Origin: Bradyrhizobium sp. 200
GTDB lineage: Bacteria; Pseudomonadota; Alphaproteobacteria; Rhizobiales; Xanthobacteraceae
Direction of reading: 5' to 3'
Length of the DNA stretch: 64,000 bases
Assembly: GCF_023100945.1 (NCBI RefSeq)
Contig: NZ_CP064689.1
Location: forward strand, 1,966,001 to 2,030,000
Part shown: one piece after another, positions 54,489-62,042 of the stretch
Layout of the letters: each line of letters begins with the position of its first letter
How positions within the stretch are numbered: the stretch's first letter is position 1
Program-made: the position numbers and the translations under genes
The notes under the pieces: model-generated
Told to the model about the DNA's origin: nothing
Seen by the model: only the letters and a program-made list of their open reading frames with translations
The model's database searches: none

Positions 54489-55276
54489 TGTCGCGCCTGA
54501 CACTGCTGTTCTGGCAATTAATGGTGGCCGTGATAGCACTCTCGCTGTGGCAGTTCCTCGCCACGGTGCCGGTGTTCGGCCGCATCCTGCTGCCGCCGTT
54601 CTTCTTCTCCAACCCGGTCGATGTCGGCAGCCAGATCGTCAAATGGTTCACGTCCGGGGTGATCTGGAAACATCTGATGATTACGCTGTGGGAGTCGGTG
54701 CTGGCTTTCGTGATCGGTTCGGTCGGCGGCGTGCTGGTCGGCTTCTGGTTCGCGCGCCAGCCGCGCGTCGCCGCGGTGTTCGATCCCTATGTGAAGATGG
54801 TCAACGCGCTGCCGCGCGTGGTGCTGGCGCCGATCTTCACGCTCTGGCTCGGCCTTGGCATCTGGTCCAAGGTCGCGCTCGGCGTGACGCTGGTGTTCTT
54901 CATCGTGTTCTTCAACGTCTATCAGGGCGTCAAGGAGGTCAGCCAAACCGTGCTGGACAACGGCCGCATGCTCGGCATGAGCGAGCGGCAATTGACGCGG
55001 CATGTGTACTGGCCGTCGGCGCTGTCGTGGATGTTTTCTTCGCTGCACACCTCGGTCGGCTTCGCCGTGGTCGGTGCAGTGGTCGGCGAATATCTGGGAT
55101 CGGCGGCCGGTCTCGGCTACCTGATCCAGCAGGCCGAAGGCGTGTTCGACGTCGCCGCCGTGTTCGCCGGCATGTTCGTGCTGTCAGCCTTCGTCATCCT
55201 GATCGACATGGGCGTGACGCTGGCGGAGCGGCGGCTTTTGGTCTGGCGGCCGGTGGCAGCGGAGGGCAGGGGGTAG
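54488..55276 (+). CDS. Nitrate/sulfonate/taurine-type ABC permease
   Basis: A 262-residue permease of the SsuC/TauC/NrtB type with about six membrane segments. The EAA loop is MLGMSERQLTRHVYWPSALS (~155), and QIVKWFTSGVIWKHLMITLW near the N-terminus is typical. It is translationally coupled to the ATPase gene. The C-terminus LAERRLLVWRPVAAEGR is normal. The substrate is not defined. Confidence 0.95.
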   Translation: MSRLTLLFWQLMVAVIALSLWQFLATVPVFGRILLPPFFFSNPVDVGSQIVKWFTSGVIWKHLMITLWESVLAFVIGSVGGVLVGFWFARQPRVAAVFDPYVKMVNALPRVVLAPIFTLWLGLGIWSKVALGVTLVFFIVFFNVYQGVKEVSQTVLDNGRMLGMSERQLTRHVYWPSALSWMFSSLHTSVGFAVVGAVVGEYLGSAAGLGYLIQQAEGVFDVAAVFAGMFVLSAFVILIDMGVTLAERRLLVWRPVAAEGRG

Positions 55277-55284
55277 AATTCTCT

Positions 55285-55328
55285 GCCGTCATTGCCTGCG
55301 ACGAACGCAAAGCGTTTGCGCAAGGGCG
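55285..55328 (+). repeat. Rhizobial repeat, left boundary of the zinc-related island
   Basis: A 44 bp segment beginning GCCGTCATTGCCTGCGACGA and ending with the palindrome CGCAAAGCGTTTGCG and CAAGGGCG. A nearly identical copy (two or three mismatches) lies inverted at 57295-57339. Confidence 0.8.
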
Positions 55329-55444
55329 TAAGCATAATCACTGAGTTCGTAGCGCATGATTTGATGCCCGTGACCAAATCAGGCGGTTCGATCGCCGGTT
55401 TCCTTACTGCGGAACCAGCCGACGCCCACAGTGCAACAAGCTGT

Positions 55445-55476
55445 TTGACATAGACATGTAATGTTATAACATTGCA
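55445..55476 (+). promoter_or_regulatory. Promoter with Zur-box-like palindrome
   Basis: TTGACA at 55445-55450 is followed by TGTAATGTTATAACATTGCA (55457-55476), an almost perfect palindrome around ATGTTATAACAT that overlaps the expected -10 position. The GTTATAAC core resembles published alphaproteobacterial Zur boxes (recalled from the literature, not checked). It lies 33 bases before the first gene of the island. Confidence 0.65.
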
Positions 55477-55508
55477 TAAACCCTTTGCTCCTTCAGGCTG
55501 TGTCGACA

Positions 55509-55838
55509 ATGACGGTTGTTTTCTTCCCAAGGTCGCCGCGGCACCAATGGAACGTAGTGCGTGAATTGAAAGAGCATGCCCGGACAGCCATCAACGCCGA
55601 TGATGAAACGATAATCACCGTAAGCGAACGCGGCGATCCTCCTTGCGGCGGCGCCCGAACCATCGTGCTCATCATGCACCCGAGACGGCCAACCGAGGCC
55701 GTTACGATCGACAAGCCGCTTGAGCAGATCACGCAGACAGACCTTGCAGATGCGCTGGCGCCGTTGGCCGCGCCAACCGGCCTGCCTGAACCTCCATCGA
55801 AACGGAATGACCATGGCTTGCCCGCGGATCGACGCTAA
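55509..55838 (+). CDS. Conserved hypothetical protein of the COG0523 neighbourhood
   Basis: A 109-residue protein ([20 protein letters not shown]). The middle [16 protein letters not shown] and the ending [20 protein letters not shown] resemble a small family with a Cys-containing loop before a hydrophobic strand, which I recall as frequently encoded beside CobW-like (COG0523) GTPases. That matches the position here, 41 bases before the GTPase remnant and 33 bases after a Zur-box-like site. The function is not established; a role in zinc handling is inferred from context. Confidence 0.65.
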   Translation: MTVVFFPRSPRHQWNVVRELKEHARTAINADDETIITVSERGDPPCGGARTIVLIMHPRRPTEAVTIDKPLEQITQTDLADALAPLAAPTGLPEPPSKRNDHGLPADRR

Positions 55839-55879
55839 CCGGCGCAGACCAGTTGCAGCATCAGCAAAAGGACAATCCC

Positions 55880-56411
55880 ATGCAGATGGCTTTGAACCAG
55901 ACTCCGGTCACGGTGATTACCGGCTATCTCGGAGCCGGAAAGACCACGCTGCTTAACCGTATCCTCACGGAGACGCACGGCAGGCGCTACGCCGTCGTCG
56001 GCAATGAATTCGGCGAGGTCGGAATCGACAATGACCTCATCGTCAATGCCGAAGAAGAGATATTCGAAATGAATAACGGCTGCATCTGCTGCACGGTGCG
56101 GGGCGATCTCATACGATGAGATCGGCAGCCTTTCTCTGACTGCCGACCGCCCGCTCGATCCCGCACGGTTCGTCCCCTGGATTCAGAAGGTCACGCAGGA
56201 TTTCGGACCAGACATCCTTCGAATGAAGGGCATCATTGCGATGAAGGACGACGATCAGCGCTTCGTGATCCAAGCCGTGCACATGCTTCTCGAAGGCGGT
56301 TCCCAGCGTCCATGGAAACCGGACGAAAAGCGCGACAGCCGTCTGGTCTTCATCGGAAGGGGGCTACCCAGGGACCGGCTTAAACAGGGATTTGAGTCCT
56401 GCCGCGTTTGA
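55880..56411 (+). pseudogene. COG0523/CobW-like metal GTPase with internal deletion
   Basis: The N-terminus (55880-56119) starts [20 protein letters not shown] (Walker A) and reaches the metal motif [14 protein letters not shown], then stops at TGA. In another frame from 56112 the sequence continues as the family's C-terminal domain: [40 protein letters not shown] and EGGSQRPWKPDEKRDSRLVF, to 56411. About 165 residues between them, including switch regions, NKxD and the His-rich loop, are missing. CGAT repeats flank the junction near 56108-56115. These proteins are zinc or cobalt metallochaperones, often Zur-controlled, but this copy cannot be functional as a GTPase. Confidence 0.85.
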
Positions 56412-56612
56412 TCGTCGATGCATTAGCGAGCTGCAGGCTGCCTTTTTCGAGCATCCGCCAATCATCTCACGCTCGTGCGGAAGGCGGCACGGTTCATCTG
56501 CTACCGTCTCAATCTGATTGGCTTCACGACCGGTTGATCGTGGTCCCGGCCAGTCGTGGAAATGATCCACAATGCCGGCCGGTGGCCGTGGGCTTACTGC
56601 TTCTAGTGACGC

Positions 56613-56951
56613 TCAGGCTAATTGCACGGGCCCGTGATCATCGCAATGATCACCGTGCGGATGATGCAGCCGGCCGTCTACAAGATAGTCGACATGGTCA
56701 CCATGCGGCACCGCTTCGTGTCCGCAGTTTGGACCGTGCGTGTGCTCGCAATGGACTTGAGGAGTGCATTGCACCGGATTTGTGGCATTTACCGTGATGA
56801 CATGTTCGTCCACGTGATCTTCGTGCATATGGTGGAGATGGCCGTCGTGAAGATAATCCACATGGCCGTCATGACGAACCGCGGTGTGCCCGCAATCCGG
56901 GCCATGCTTATGAGTGTGGTTGGCATGGTGTTTCTCGGTACACGTGGTCAT
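56613..56951 (-). CDS. His-rich putative zinc-binding protein
   Basis: A 112-residue protein with about 30 His residues plus Cys and Asp. It consists of two repeats: HTHKHGPDCGHTAVRHDGHV with DYLHDGHLHHMHEDHVDEH, and CEHTHGPNCGHEAVPHGDHV with DYLVDGRLHHPHGDHCDDH. No signal peptide or membrane segment is seen. It is likely to bind zinc or a related metal in the cytosol. Its upstream region contains a second Zur-box-like palindrome (57071-57084). It faces the COG0523 remnant. Starts at 56951 and 56957 are both possible. Confidence 0.75.
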   Translation of the reverse strand: MTTCTEKHHANHTHKHGPDCGHTAVRHDGHVDYLHDGHLHHMHEDHVDEHVITVNATNPVQCTPQVHCEHTHGPNCGHEAVPHGDHVDYLVDGRLHHPHGDHCDDHGPVQLA

Positions 56952-57070
56952 TAGCAAATCTCCTTGCGCTTGTTTGCCATCGATATCCCATCATCGCAGG
57001 CAATAGTGGAATAGTTGCGGAAGCCAACGATGCCTGAGGTGCCCGCACTCTGATTTTATTACCGCTAGCC

Positions 57071-57084
57071 AATGTTATAACGTT
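57071..57084 (-). promoter_or_regulatory. Second Zur-box-like palindrome
   Basis: AATGTTATAACGTT shares the ATGTTATAAC core with the site at 55457-55476 and differs at one arm position. It lies about 120 bases upstream of the minus-strand His-rich gene. Confidence 0.5.
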
Positions 57085-57294
57085 CAGGTGGAAACGAAGG
57101 TTGCGAGCCGAGCACCAATCTATATGTTGGGAGCCGTGATTGTTCCATGGATTTAGAAACCCTTTGAATTGATCGGGGCATGTCGGCGAAGGGACAGGGA
57201 CGTTCCGGTGAACCCGTCTCGTGGCCTCCGCAGTCTGCGCGGCGAATGCGCATTCACGGATCGCCGAGTACCCCTAGATCGCTTCGTCGCTGTC

Positions 57295-57339
57295 GCTCCC
57301 TTGCGCAAACGCTTCGCGTTTGTCGCAGGCAATGACGGC
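57295..57339 (-). repeat. Rhizobial repeat, right boundary of the zinc-related island
   Basis: This is the inverted counterpart of the repeat at 55285-55328 (contains TTGCGCAAACGCTTCGCG and CGCAGGCAATGACGGC). Together the two copies bound a 2 kb segment. A partial third copy lies at 58759-58784. Confidence 0.8.
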
Positions 57340-57494
57340 GGAGAGATTGCCCCTGCCTTTGCGCACTCTGCCGTTATCTGCGTTTGTTACAGTCACGGAC
57401 TTAATTGTTATTCGCCTTCCGCGAGCCAAACGCGCATGGTAAAGCACGGACCGTGCCGGAAGCGGCTTCGAGCGGCGCAACAGCCCGAAGGCAG

Positions 57495-58754
57495 ATGATC
57501 CCCGCACAGCATACAAGCGCCCCTGATGAGACGCTGCTGCGCTATGCGGGCTGGCGCGCCGTGCTCGCCTGTTTCCTCATGGCGCTGTTTCTGTTCGGCT
57601 TTGCCCTTTACGGCCAGGGTATCTATCTGGTCGAACTCCAGCGCCTGAATGGCTGGTCGCCCGCGCTGATCTCGGGCGCCAGCACGCTGTCCTTCCTGCT
57701 CAGCAACATCCTTGCGACCTTCACCAGCGAGTTCGTCGACCGGTTGGGCGCGAAGCGGCTCGTCCTGCTCGGAATTGCAGCGCTTGCTGCGTCGATGGCG
57801 ATGCTCGCATCGGCGACCACAGTTTGGCAGCTCTATGCCGCCTTCATCCTGATGTCGGTGGGATGGATCGGTATGGGGACCGTGGTGATCGCGACCGTGG
57901 TAAGTCTGTGGTTCGTGCGCCGTCGCGGGCTCGCCATCAGTCTGGCCTACACCGGCGCGAGTTTCGGCGGGGTCGTCGCTACGCCCTTGCTCGTGCTTCT
58001 CGTCGAACGAACAGGCTTTGCAGCCGCGATGCTGATCGCGGCAGCGGTCACGGTTGCCGTTCTCGTGCCCGTCGCGCTCGCCTGGATCGGTCCGCGATCT
58101 CAGATGGGGGCCGTGGAGACCAGCGACCCATCGCAAGCTCAATCGCCATTGGCAACGGCCGAAGTATCGCGCGCGAAGCTGATGCGCAGCCTGGCGTTCT
58201 GGACAATCGCGCTTCCCTTCGCGCTCGCCCTGGTAGCCCAGATCGGCTTCATCGTGCACCAAGTCGCGCTGCTTGAACCGAAGGTCGGCCGCAGCAGCGC
58301 GGGGCTTGCGGTTTCCATCATGACCTTCATGTCAATCGCGGGGCGCTTCGGTCTCGGCATGGTCGTCGACCGGTTCGATCCGCGGCTCGTCACCGCCGTA
58401 TCGCTCGTCAGCCAGGCGGCGGCGCTCCTGGTCATCCGCCAGACCGATGCCGTGCCGATTATTTTGGCCGCGTCCGCCGTCTTCGGTTTTTCCGTCGGCA
58501 ATCTCATTACCCTGCCGCCGCTGATCATTCATCGCGAATTCAGCGCCGCCAGCTTCGTCGTCGTCATGGGCCTGTCGACCGCGATCAGCGGCACCGTCGG
58601 CGCGCTGGGTCCCGGATTGATCGGCCTCATTCGCGGCTGGAGCAGCGACTATGACGCCGCCCTTCTGGTTTGCATCGCGCTGGAGCTTGTCGCCGCGGCG
58701 ATCGTGGCCCGCCGGGGGGGATTTCTGATCTGGCAGCCAGAGGGCAGGGCGTAG
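57495..58754 (+). CDS. MFS transporter
   Basis: A 419-residue major facilitator with about 12 membrane segments. The second-third loop motif appears as FVDRLGAKRLVLLGIAALAA (~75), WFVRRRGLAISLAYTGASFG (~140) is typical of the OFA/oxalate-formate-like MFS group, and GRFGLGMVVDRFDPRLV (~280) is its repeat in the C-half. The substrate is unknown. The start at 57495 (MIPAQHTSAPDETLLRY) is preferred over an upstream extension. REP sequences follow the gene. Confidence 0.9.
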   Translation: MIPAQHTSAPDETLLRYAGWRAVLACFLMALFLFGFALYGQGIYLVELQRLNGWSPALISGASTLSFLLSNILATFTSEFVDRLGAKRLVLLGIAALAASMAMLASATTVWQLYAAFILMSVGWIGMGTVVIATVVSLWFVRRRGLAISLAYTGASFGGVVATPLLVLLVERTGFAAAMLIAAAVTVAVLVPVALAWIGPRSQMGAVETSDPSQAQSPLATAEVSRAKLMRSLAFWTIALPFALALVAQIGFIVHQVALLEPKVGRSSAGLAVSIMTFMSIAGRFGLGMVVDRFDPRLVTAVSLVSQAAALLVIRQTDAVPIILAASAVFGFSVGNLITLPPLIIHREFSAASFVVVMGLSTAISGTVGALGPGLIGLIRGWSSDYDAALLVCIALELVAAAIVARRGGFLIWQPEGRA

Positions 58755-58787
58755 GACGCGTCATTGCCTGCGACAAACGAGAAGTAA

Positions 58788-58959
58788 CGTAGGGTGGGCA
58801 AAGCGAAGCGTGCCCACCGTTCACGACCACAGCAAGAACATGGTGAGCAAAGCGATTTGTCCGCCGTAACGAGCGAAGGCGGAAGCGTGCCCACCATCTG
58901 CAGATCATGATGACGCTGGATGGTGGGCACGGCACTGCGTGCCTTTGCCCACCCTACGG
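58788..58959. repeat. REP cluster related to the RAYT element
   Basis: A forward REP copy at 58788-58818 is identical over 31 bases to the left end of the RAYT unit at 40610. A partial forward copy (GCGTGCCCACCATC) lies at 58885-58898, and an inverted, slightly longer copy at 58919-58959 starts GATGGTGGGCAC and ends TTTGCCCACCCTACG. There is no transposase between them, so it is a REPIN-like non-autonomous unit between the MFS and OsmC genes. Confidence 0.85.
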
Positions 58960-59415
58960 CTATTGGTCGGATGCCAGCTTAAACCGCGGCGTCAATTTCA
59001 CGTCGGCGGTAATCGAGTTGGAGATGAAGCAGTTTTCCTTCACCTCGGCCATAATCGTTCGGGCGGCCGCGATATCAGCCTGGTTTCTCAGGAGCAGGGT
59101 TGGCCGGACGCTGACTTCAACGATCCGATATTTGCCGTCGACATTTGCCAGCAAGCCTTCAGCGGCGCTTTCATAGGCCACAAACTCCAGCCCCTTACTT
59201 TGGGCGAACGACACAAACGTCAGCATCATGCAAGCATTGAGCGCGGCAACCAACATTTCTTCGGGAGCCCAGACGCCCGCCTCTCCCTTGAATTCCGGAG
59301 GACTGCCGACCTCGATGTCGGGTTTGCCAGGTGTGGACGTTCGGCCGCGGCGCGCGGTGTCCCAGACCAGGTTGTTCCTGTAGTGAAAGGACTTGTATGT
59401 TTTGCTTGTTGCCAC
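58960..59415 (-). CDS. OsmC-family protein
   Basis: A 151-residue OsmC/Ohr-fold protein. The core GVWAPEEMLVAALNACMMLT carries one of the conserved cysteines in the usual helix; the second family Cys is in MAEVKENCFISNSITADVKL. OsmC proteins reduce organic hydroperoxides with thiols. The divergence from Ohr signature regions means the substrate is uncertain. It lies after a REP cluster on the opposite strand. Confidence 0.92.
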   Translation of the reverse strand: MATSKTYKSFHYRNNLVWDTARRGRTSTPGKPDIEVGSPPEFKGEAGVWAPEEMLVAALNACMMLTFVSFAQSKGLEFVAYESAAEGLLANVDGKYRIVEVSVRPTLLLRNQADIAAARTIMAEVKENCFISNSITADVKLTPRFKLASDQ

Positions 59416-59458
59416 GTGATCCTCCAGGATGACCTTATCGGAACCCCAAGGCTCTCGC

Positions 59459-59541
59459 CGTCATTGCGAGGAGCGAAGCGACGAAGCAATCCATGTCTCC
59501 GCTTGTGGCTCGATGGATTGCTTCGCTTCACTCGCAATGAC
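59459..59541. repeat. Inverted-repeat element (copy 2)
   Basis: CGTCATTGCGAGGAGCGAAG with CGACGAAGCAATCCAT pairs with ATGGATTGCTTCGCTTCA and CGCAATGACG. It is the second copy of the element at 36004-36085, with a different loop. Confidence 0.88.
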
Positions 59542-59558
59542 GATGGAAACAGCCGCCC

Positions 59559-60008
59559 TCAGTTCAACATCTTCGTATCATCAGGCGCCTGCGGCGGCGT
59601 CTTGATGGCGATCGCCTTGAGGGTTCGGCCGTCGGGCTTGGTGCCACCATGCGCAGTGCCTTTCGGGATCACGACGAGGTCGCCCGGCTTCACCCGCACT
59701 TCCTTTTCGCCCAGCCAGATCGTGCCGGTGCCGTCGAGAATGTACTGGATCTCGTTGGTGTTGGGATGCATGTGCTTGCCGACATTGCCGTCCTGGATCG
59801 ATATGGTCATGCCGTCTGCGGAGACGAACAGTTTTGAGCGCATGCCGGTGCCCGAGGGCATGCCGAGCGCATCGCCCTCGAGTTCGCCGGTGTGGATGAC
59901 CTGTGCGGTGATGTTCTCGGCAGCGATCGCCGGACGGAGCAGATGGGTGACGCTGCAGCCGGCGGCAAAGGCGGCTGCGAGCGATAGCGTGATGGCGACG
60001 CGATTCAT
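59559..60008 (-). CDS. Exported cupin-domain protein
   Basis: A 149-residue protein with an N-terminal export signal (MNRVAITLSLAAAFAAGCSV; the LAAAFAAGC run resembles a lipobox) and a single cupin domain. The cupin motif 1 residues are in GNVGKHMHPNTNEIQYILDG and motif 2 in PGDLVVIPKGTAHGG, where His and Glu bind a metal. Substrate unknown; probably periplasmic or outer-membrane-anchored. It is divergent from the solute-binding protein gene at 60144. Confidence 0.85.
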   Translation of the reverse strand: MNRVAITLSLAAAFAAGCSVTHLLRPAIAAENITAQVIHTGELEGDALGMPSGTGMRSKLFVSADGMTISIQDGNVGKHMHPNTNEIQYILDGTGTIWLGEKEVRVKPGDLVVIPKGTAHGGTKPDGRTLKAIAIKTPPQAPDDTKMLN

Positions 60009-60143
60009 GGGCAGTCCTCCCCTGTGTTATTTCTTGTGGGAGGGATGCTATGCCGCCGCTCCGCGCTTGGCCAGCGGGCGGAAAGCCGCCTTCTCAATGC
60101 GGTTGCGCTGCTCTATCTTGCCGGCCAACGAATGGAGGAACCC

Positions 60144-61172
60144 ATGAAGAAACTGCTCGGCCGACTGGCTGCTTCGCTGCTGGCTTTGGCGCTGACATCG
60201 GGATTTGCGGCAGCGCAAAGCAAGGTCACGATCGCAATCGGAGGCGGCGCCTGCCTGTGCTATCTGCCCACCGTGCTGGCGAAGCAGCTCGGCGAATATG
60301 AAAAGGCGGGGCTGGCGGTCGAGCTGGTCGACCTCAAGGGCGGCTCGGATGCGCTGAAGGCTGTGCTCGGCGGCAGCGCCGACGTGGTGTCGGGCTATTT
60401 CGACCATTGCGTCAATCTGGCCGCCAAGAAGCAGGAATTGCAGTCCTTCGTGATCTATGACCGCTATCCCGGACTGGTGCTGGTGGTGTCGCCCAAGCAC
60501 ACCAACGACATCAAGTCGATCAAGGATCTCGCCGGCAAGAAGGTCGGCGTCAGCGCGCCGGGCTCCTCGACCGATTTCTTCCTGAAGTTTCTCCTGAAGA
60601 AGAACGGGCTCGACCCGACCAGCGCTGCGGTGATCGGCGTCGGCCTCGGCGCAACTGCCGTGGCGGCGATGCAGCAGGGCCAGATTGAAGCGGCCGTGAT
60701 GCTCGATCCGTCCGTCACCGTTTTGCAGGGCAGCTATCCGGATCTGAAGATACTCGCCGATACCCGCACGCAGAAGGACACGCTCGCGCTGTTCGGCGGC
60801 GAGTATCCGGGCGGCGCGCTTTATACGACTGTGGCCTGGATCAGGTCGCACGAAAAGGAAGTGCAGGCGCTGACCACGGCGATCGTCAACACGCTGGCCT
60901 GGATCCACTCACATTCGCCCGAAGAGATCATGGCGAAGATGCCCGATGAAATCGTCGGCAAGAACAAGGAGCTTTATCTCGCTGCGCTGAAGAACACGAT
61001 CCCGATGTATTCGGAAACCGGCAAGATGGACCCCAAGGGCGCCGAGGCGGTGCTCGCCGTGTTCAGCGAAGGCTCGCCCGAGGTGGCAAAAGCCAATATC
61101 GACGTGACCAAGACCTGGACCAACAAATATGTCGAGCAAGTCAAGAAGACCACCGGTGCGAATCCGAAGTAA
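60144..61172 (+). CDS. NMT1/THI5-like ABC solute-binding protein
   Basis: A 342-residue periplasmic protein with a signal peptide (MKKLLGRLAASLLALALTSG, cut near AAAQS). The mature part VTIAIGGGACLCYLPTVLAK and VELVDLKGGSDALKAVLGGS is typical of the NMT1/THI5, SsuA/TauA-like binding proteins; ACLCYLP carries two cysteines. The start at 60144 follows GGAGGAACCC. It has no adjacent permease or ATPase; the SsuB/SsuC-type pair at 53661-55276 lacks a binding protein and could be its partner (inference). Confidence 0.9.
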   Translation: MKKLLGRLAASLLALALTSGFAAAQSKVTIAIGGGACLCYLPTVLAKQLGEYEKAGLAVELVDLKGGSDALKAVLGGSADVVSGYFDHCVNLAAKKQELQSFVIYDRYPGLVLVVSPKHTNDIKSIKDLAGKKVGVSAPGSSTDFFLKFLLKKNGLDPTSAAVIGVGLGATAVAAMQQGQIEAAVMLDPSVTVLQGSYPDLKILADTRTQKDTLALFGGEYPGGALYTTVAWIRSHEKEVQALTTAIVNTLAWIHSHSPEEIMAKMPDEIVGKNKELYLAALKNTIPMYSETGKMDPKGAEAVLAVFSEGSPEVAKANIDVTKTWTNKYVEQVKKTTGANPK

Positions 61173-61213
61173 GGTCTGGATAGGATCGGCGTGAAATCAA
61201 GCGAAGTCCGGCG

Positions 61214-61930
61214 ATGAGCGGCACGCAGCCTCCGCTCATTCATCGCGTCAGCGCGCTCGACCTCGTTGTCGAAGCGTGGACGTGGCCGTTTGCCGAAACG
61301 CGGCGCGCGGAGATCGATGCGCATTTCGCCGACAAGCAGCGCGAAAAGCCCGCGATGTGGAATGGCCGCGTCCTGCTCGGGCGCAACCCGGTGTTTGCCG
61401 GCGACCGTTTCAGCGCCAGCTATTTCGAAACCGATTTTGCAAGCTTTTTGGCTTGGCGCGACTGGGGCTTTCCCGACCCTGGCGTGTTCAACGGCTCTGG
61501 CTCGGGCGCGCTCCGCTGCGCCGATGGCGCCTTCGTGCTCGGCGAGATGGGCCAGCATACCTCCAACGCGGGGCGCATCTATTTCCCGTCAGGCACGCCT
61601 GATCTTGGCGACATTAGGGACGGCGCGGTCGATATATCAGGCAGTGTCGCGCGCGAGCTTGAGGAGGAGACCGGACTGACCCCCGGCGAATACGAGATCG
61701 AGCCGGGCTGGCACTGCGTCTATACGGGACCTACGGTCGCGATGATTCGCCTGATACGCGTCGACATGCCGGGCGACGCTTTGCGCGCCCGGATCGAGGC
61801 CAATCTCGCCGCGCAGCGTCAGCCGGAATTATCCGCCATCCACCTCGTGCGCGGCACCCACGATCTCACCTCCGCAATGCCGCGTTTTGTCACGGCCTTT
61901 CTTGACGTGCAGTTTGCTTCCGAGCCCTGA
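61214..61930 (+). CDS. Nudix-like hydrolase
   Basis: A 238-residue protein. The segment GTPDLGDIRDGAVDISGSVA followed by RELEEETGLTP (~135-165) approximates the Nudix box (G, E/D, REUxEExGU); the first Glu is replaced by Asp. The N-terminal ~120 residues are not a recognised domain. It may hydrolyse a nucleoside diphosphate derivative; the substrate is unknown. It follows the binding-protein gene by about 40 bases. Confidence 0.8.
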   Translation: MSGTQPPLIHRVSALDLVVEAWTWPFAETRRAEIDAHFADKQREKPAMWNGRVLLGRNPVFAGDRFSASYFETDFASFLAWRDWGFPDPGVFNGSGSGALRCADGAFVLGEMGQHTSNAGRIYFPSGTPDLGDIRDGAVDISGSVARELEEETGLTPGEYEIEPGWHCVYTGPTVAMIRLIRVDMPGDALRARIEANLAAQRQPELSAIHLVRGTHDLTSAMPRFVTAFLDVQFASEP

Positions 61931-61943
61931 CGCAGCAATGCGC

Positions 61944-61972
61944 TTGACATCTGGTCGTGCTACCAATGTGAT
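61944..61972 (+). promoter_or_regulatory. Candidate promoter of the branched-chain-type binding protein
   Basis: TTGACA at 61944-61949 and TGTGAT at 61967-61972 are spaced 17 bases apart, about 70 bases before the gene at 62043. The -10 element is weak. Confidence 0.4.
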
Positions 61973-62042
61973 AGGCGCCAACAACAACAAGAAAATGCAG
62001 TGCACAAAAAATAATCCAAGGAAATAATCCAGGGAGGATTTC

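Larger units (their letters stand above)
56958..57494. other. Intergenic region with Zur-like site and repeat
   Basis: About 540 bases without a supported gene, between the His-rich gene and the MFS gene. It holds the Zur-box-like palindrome at 57071-57084 and the inverted rhizobial repeat at 57295-57339. Short frames here have no family resemblance. Confidence 0.55.

Noticed and set aside
56622..56954. Plus-strand hydrophobic 110-residue frame opposite the His-rich gene
   Set aside because: Complement of His codons gives Val/Met-rich shadows; the minus-strand repeat structure is the coherent one.
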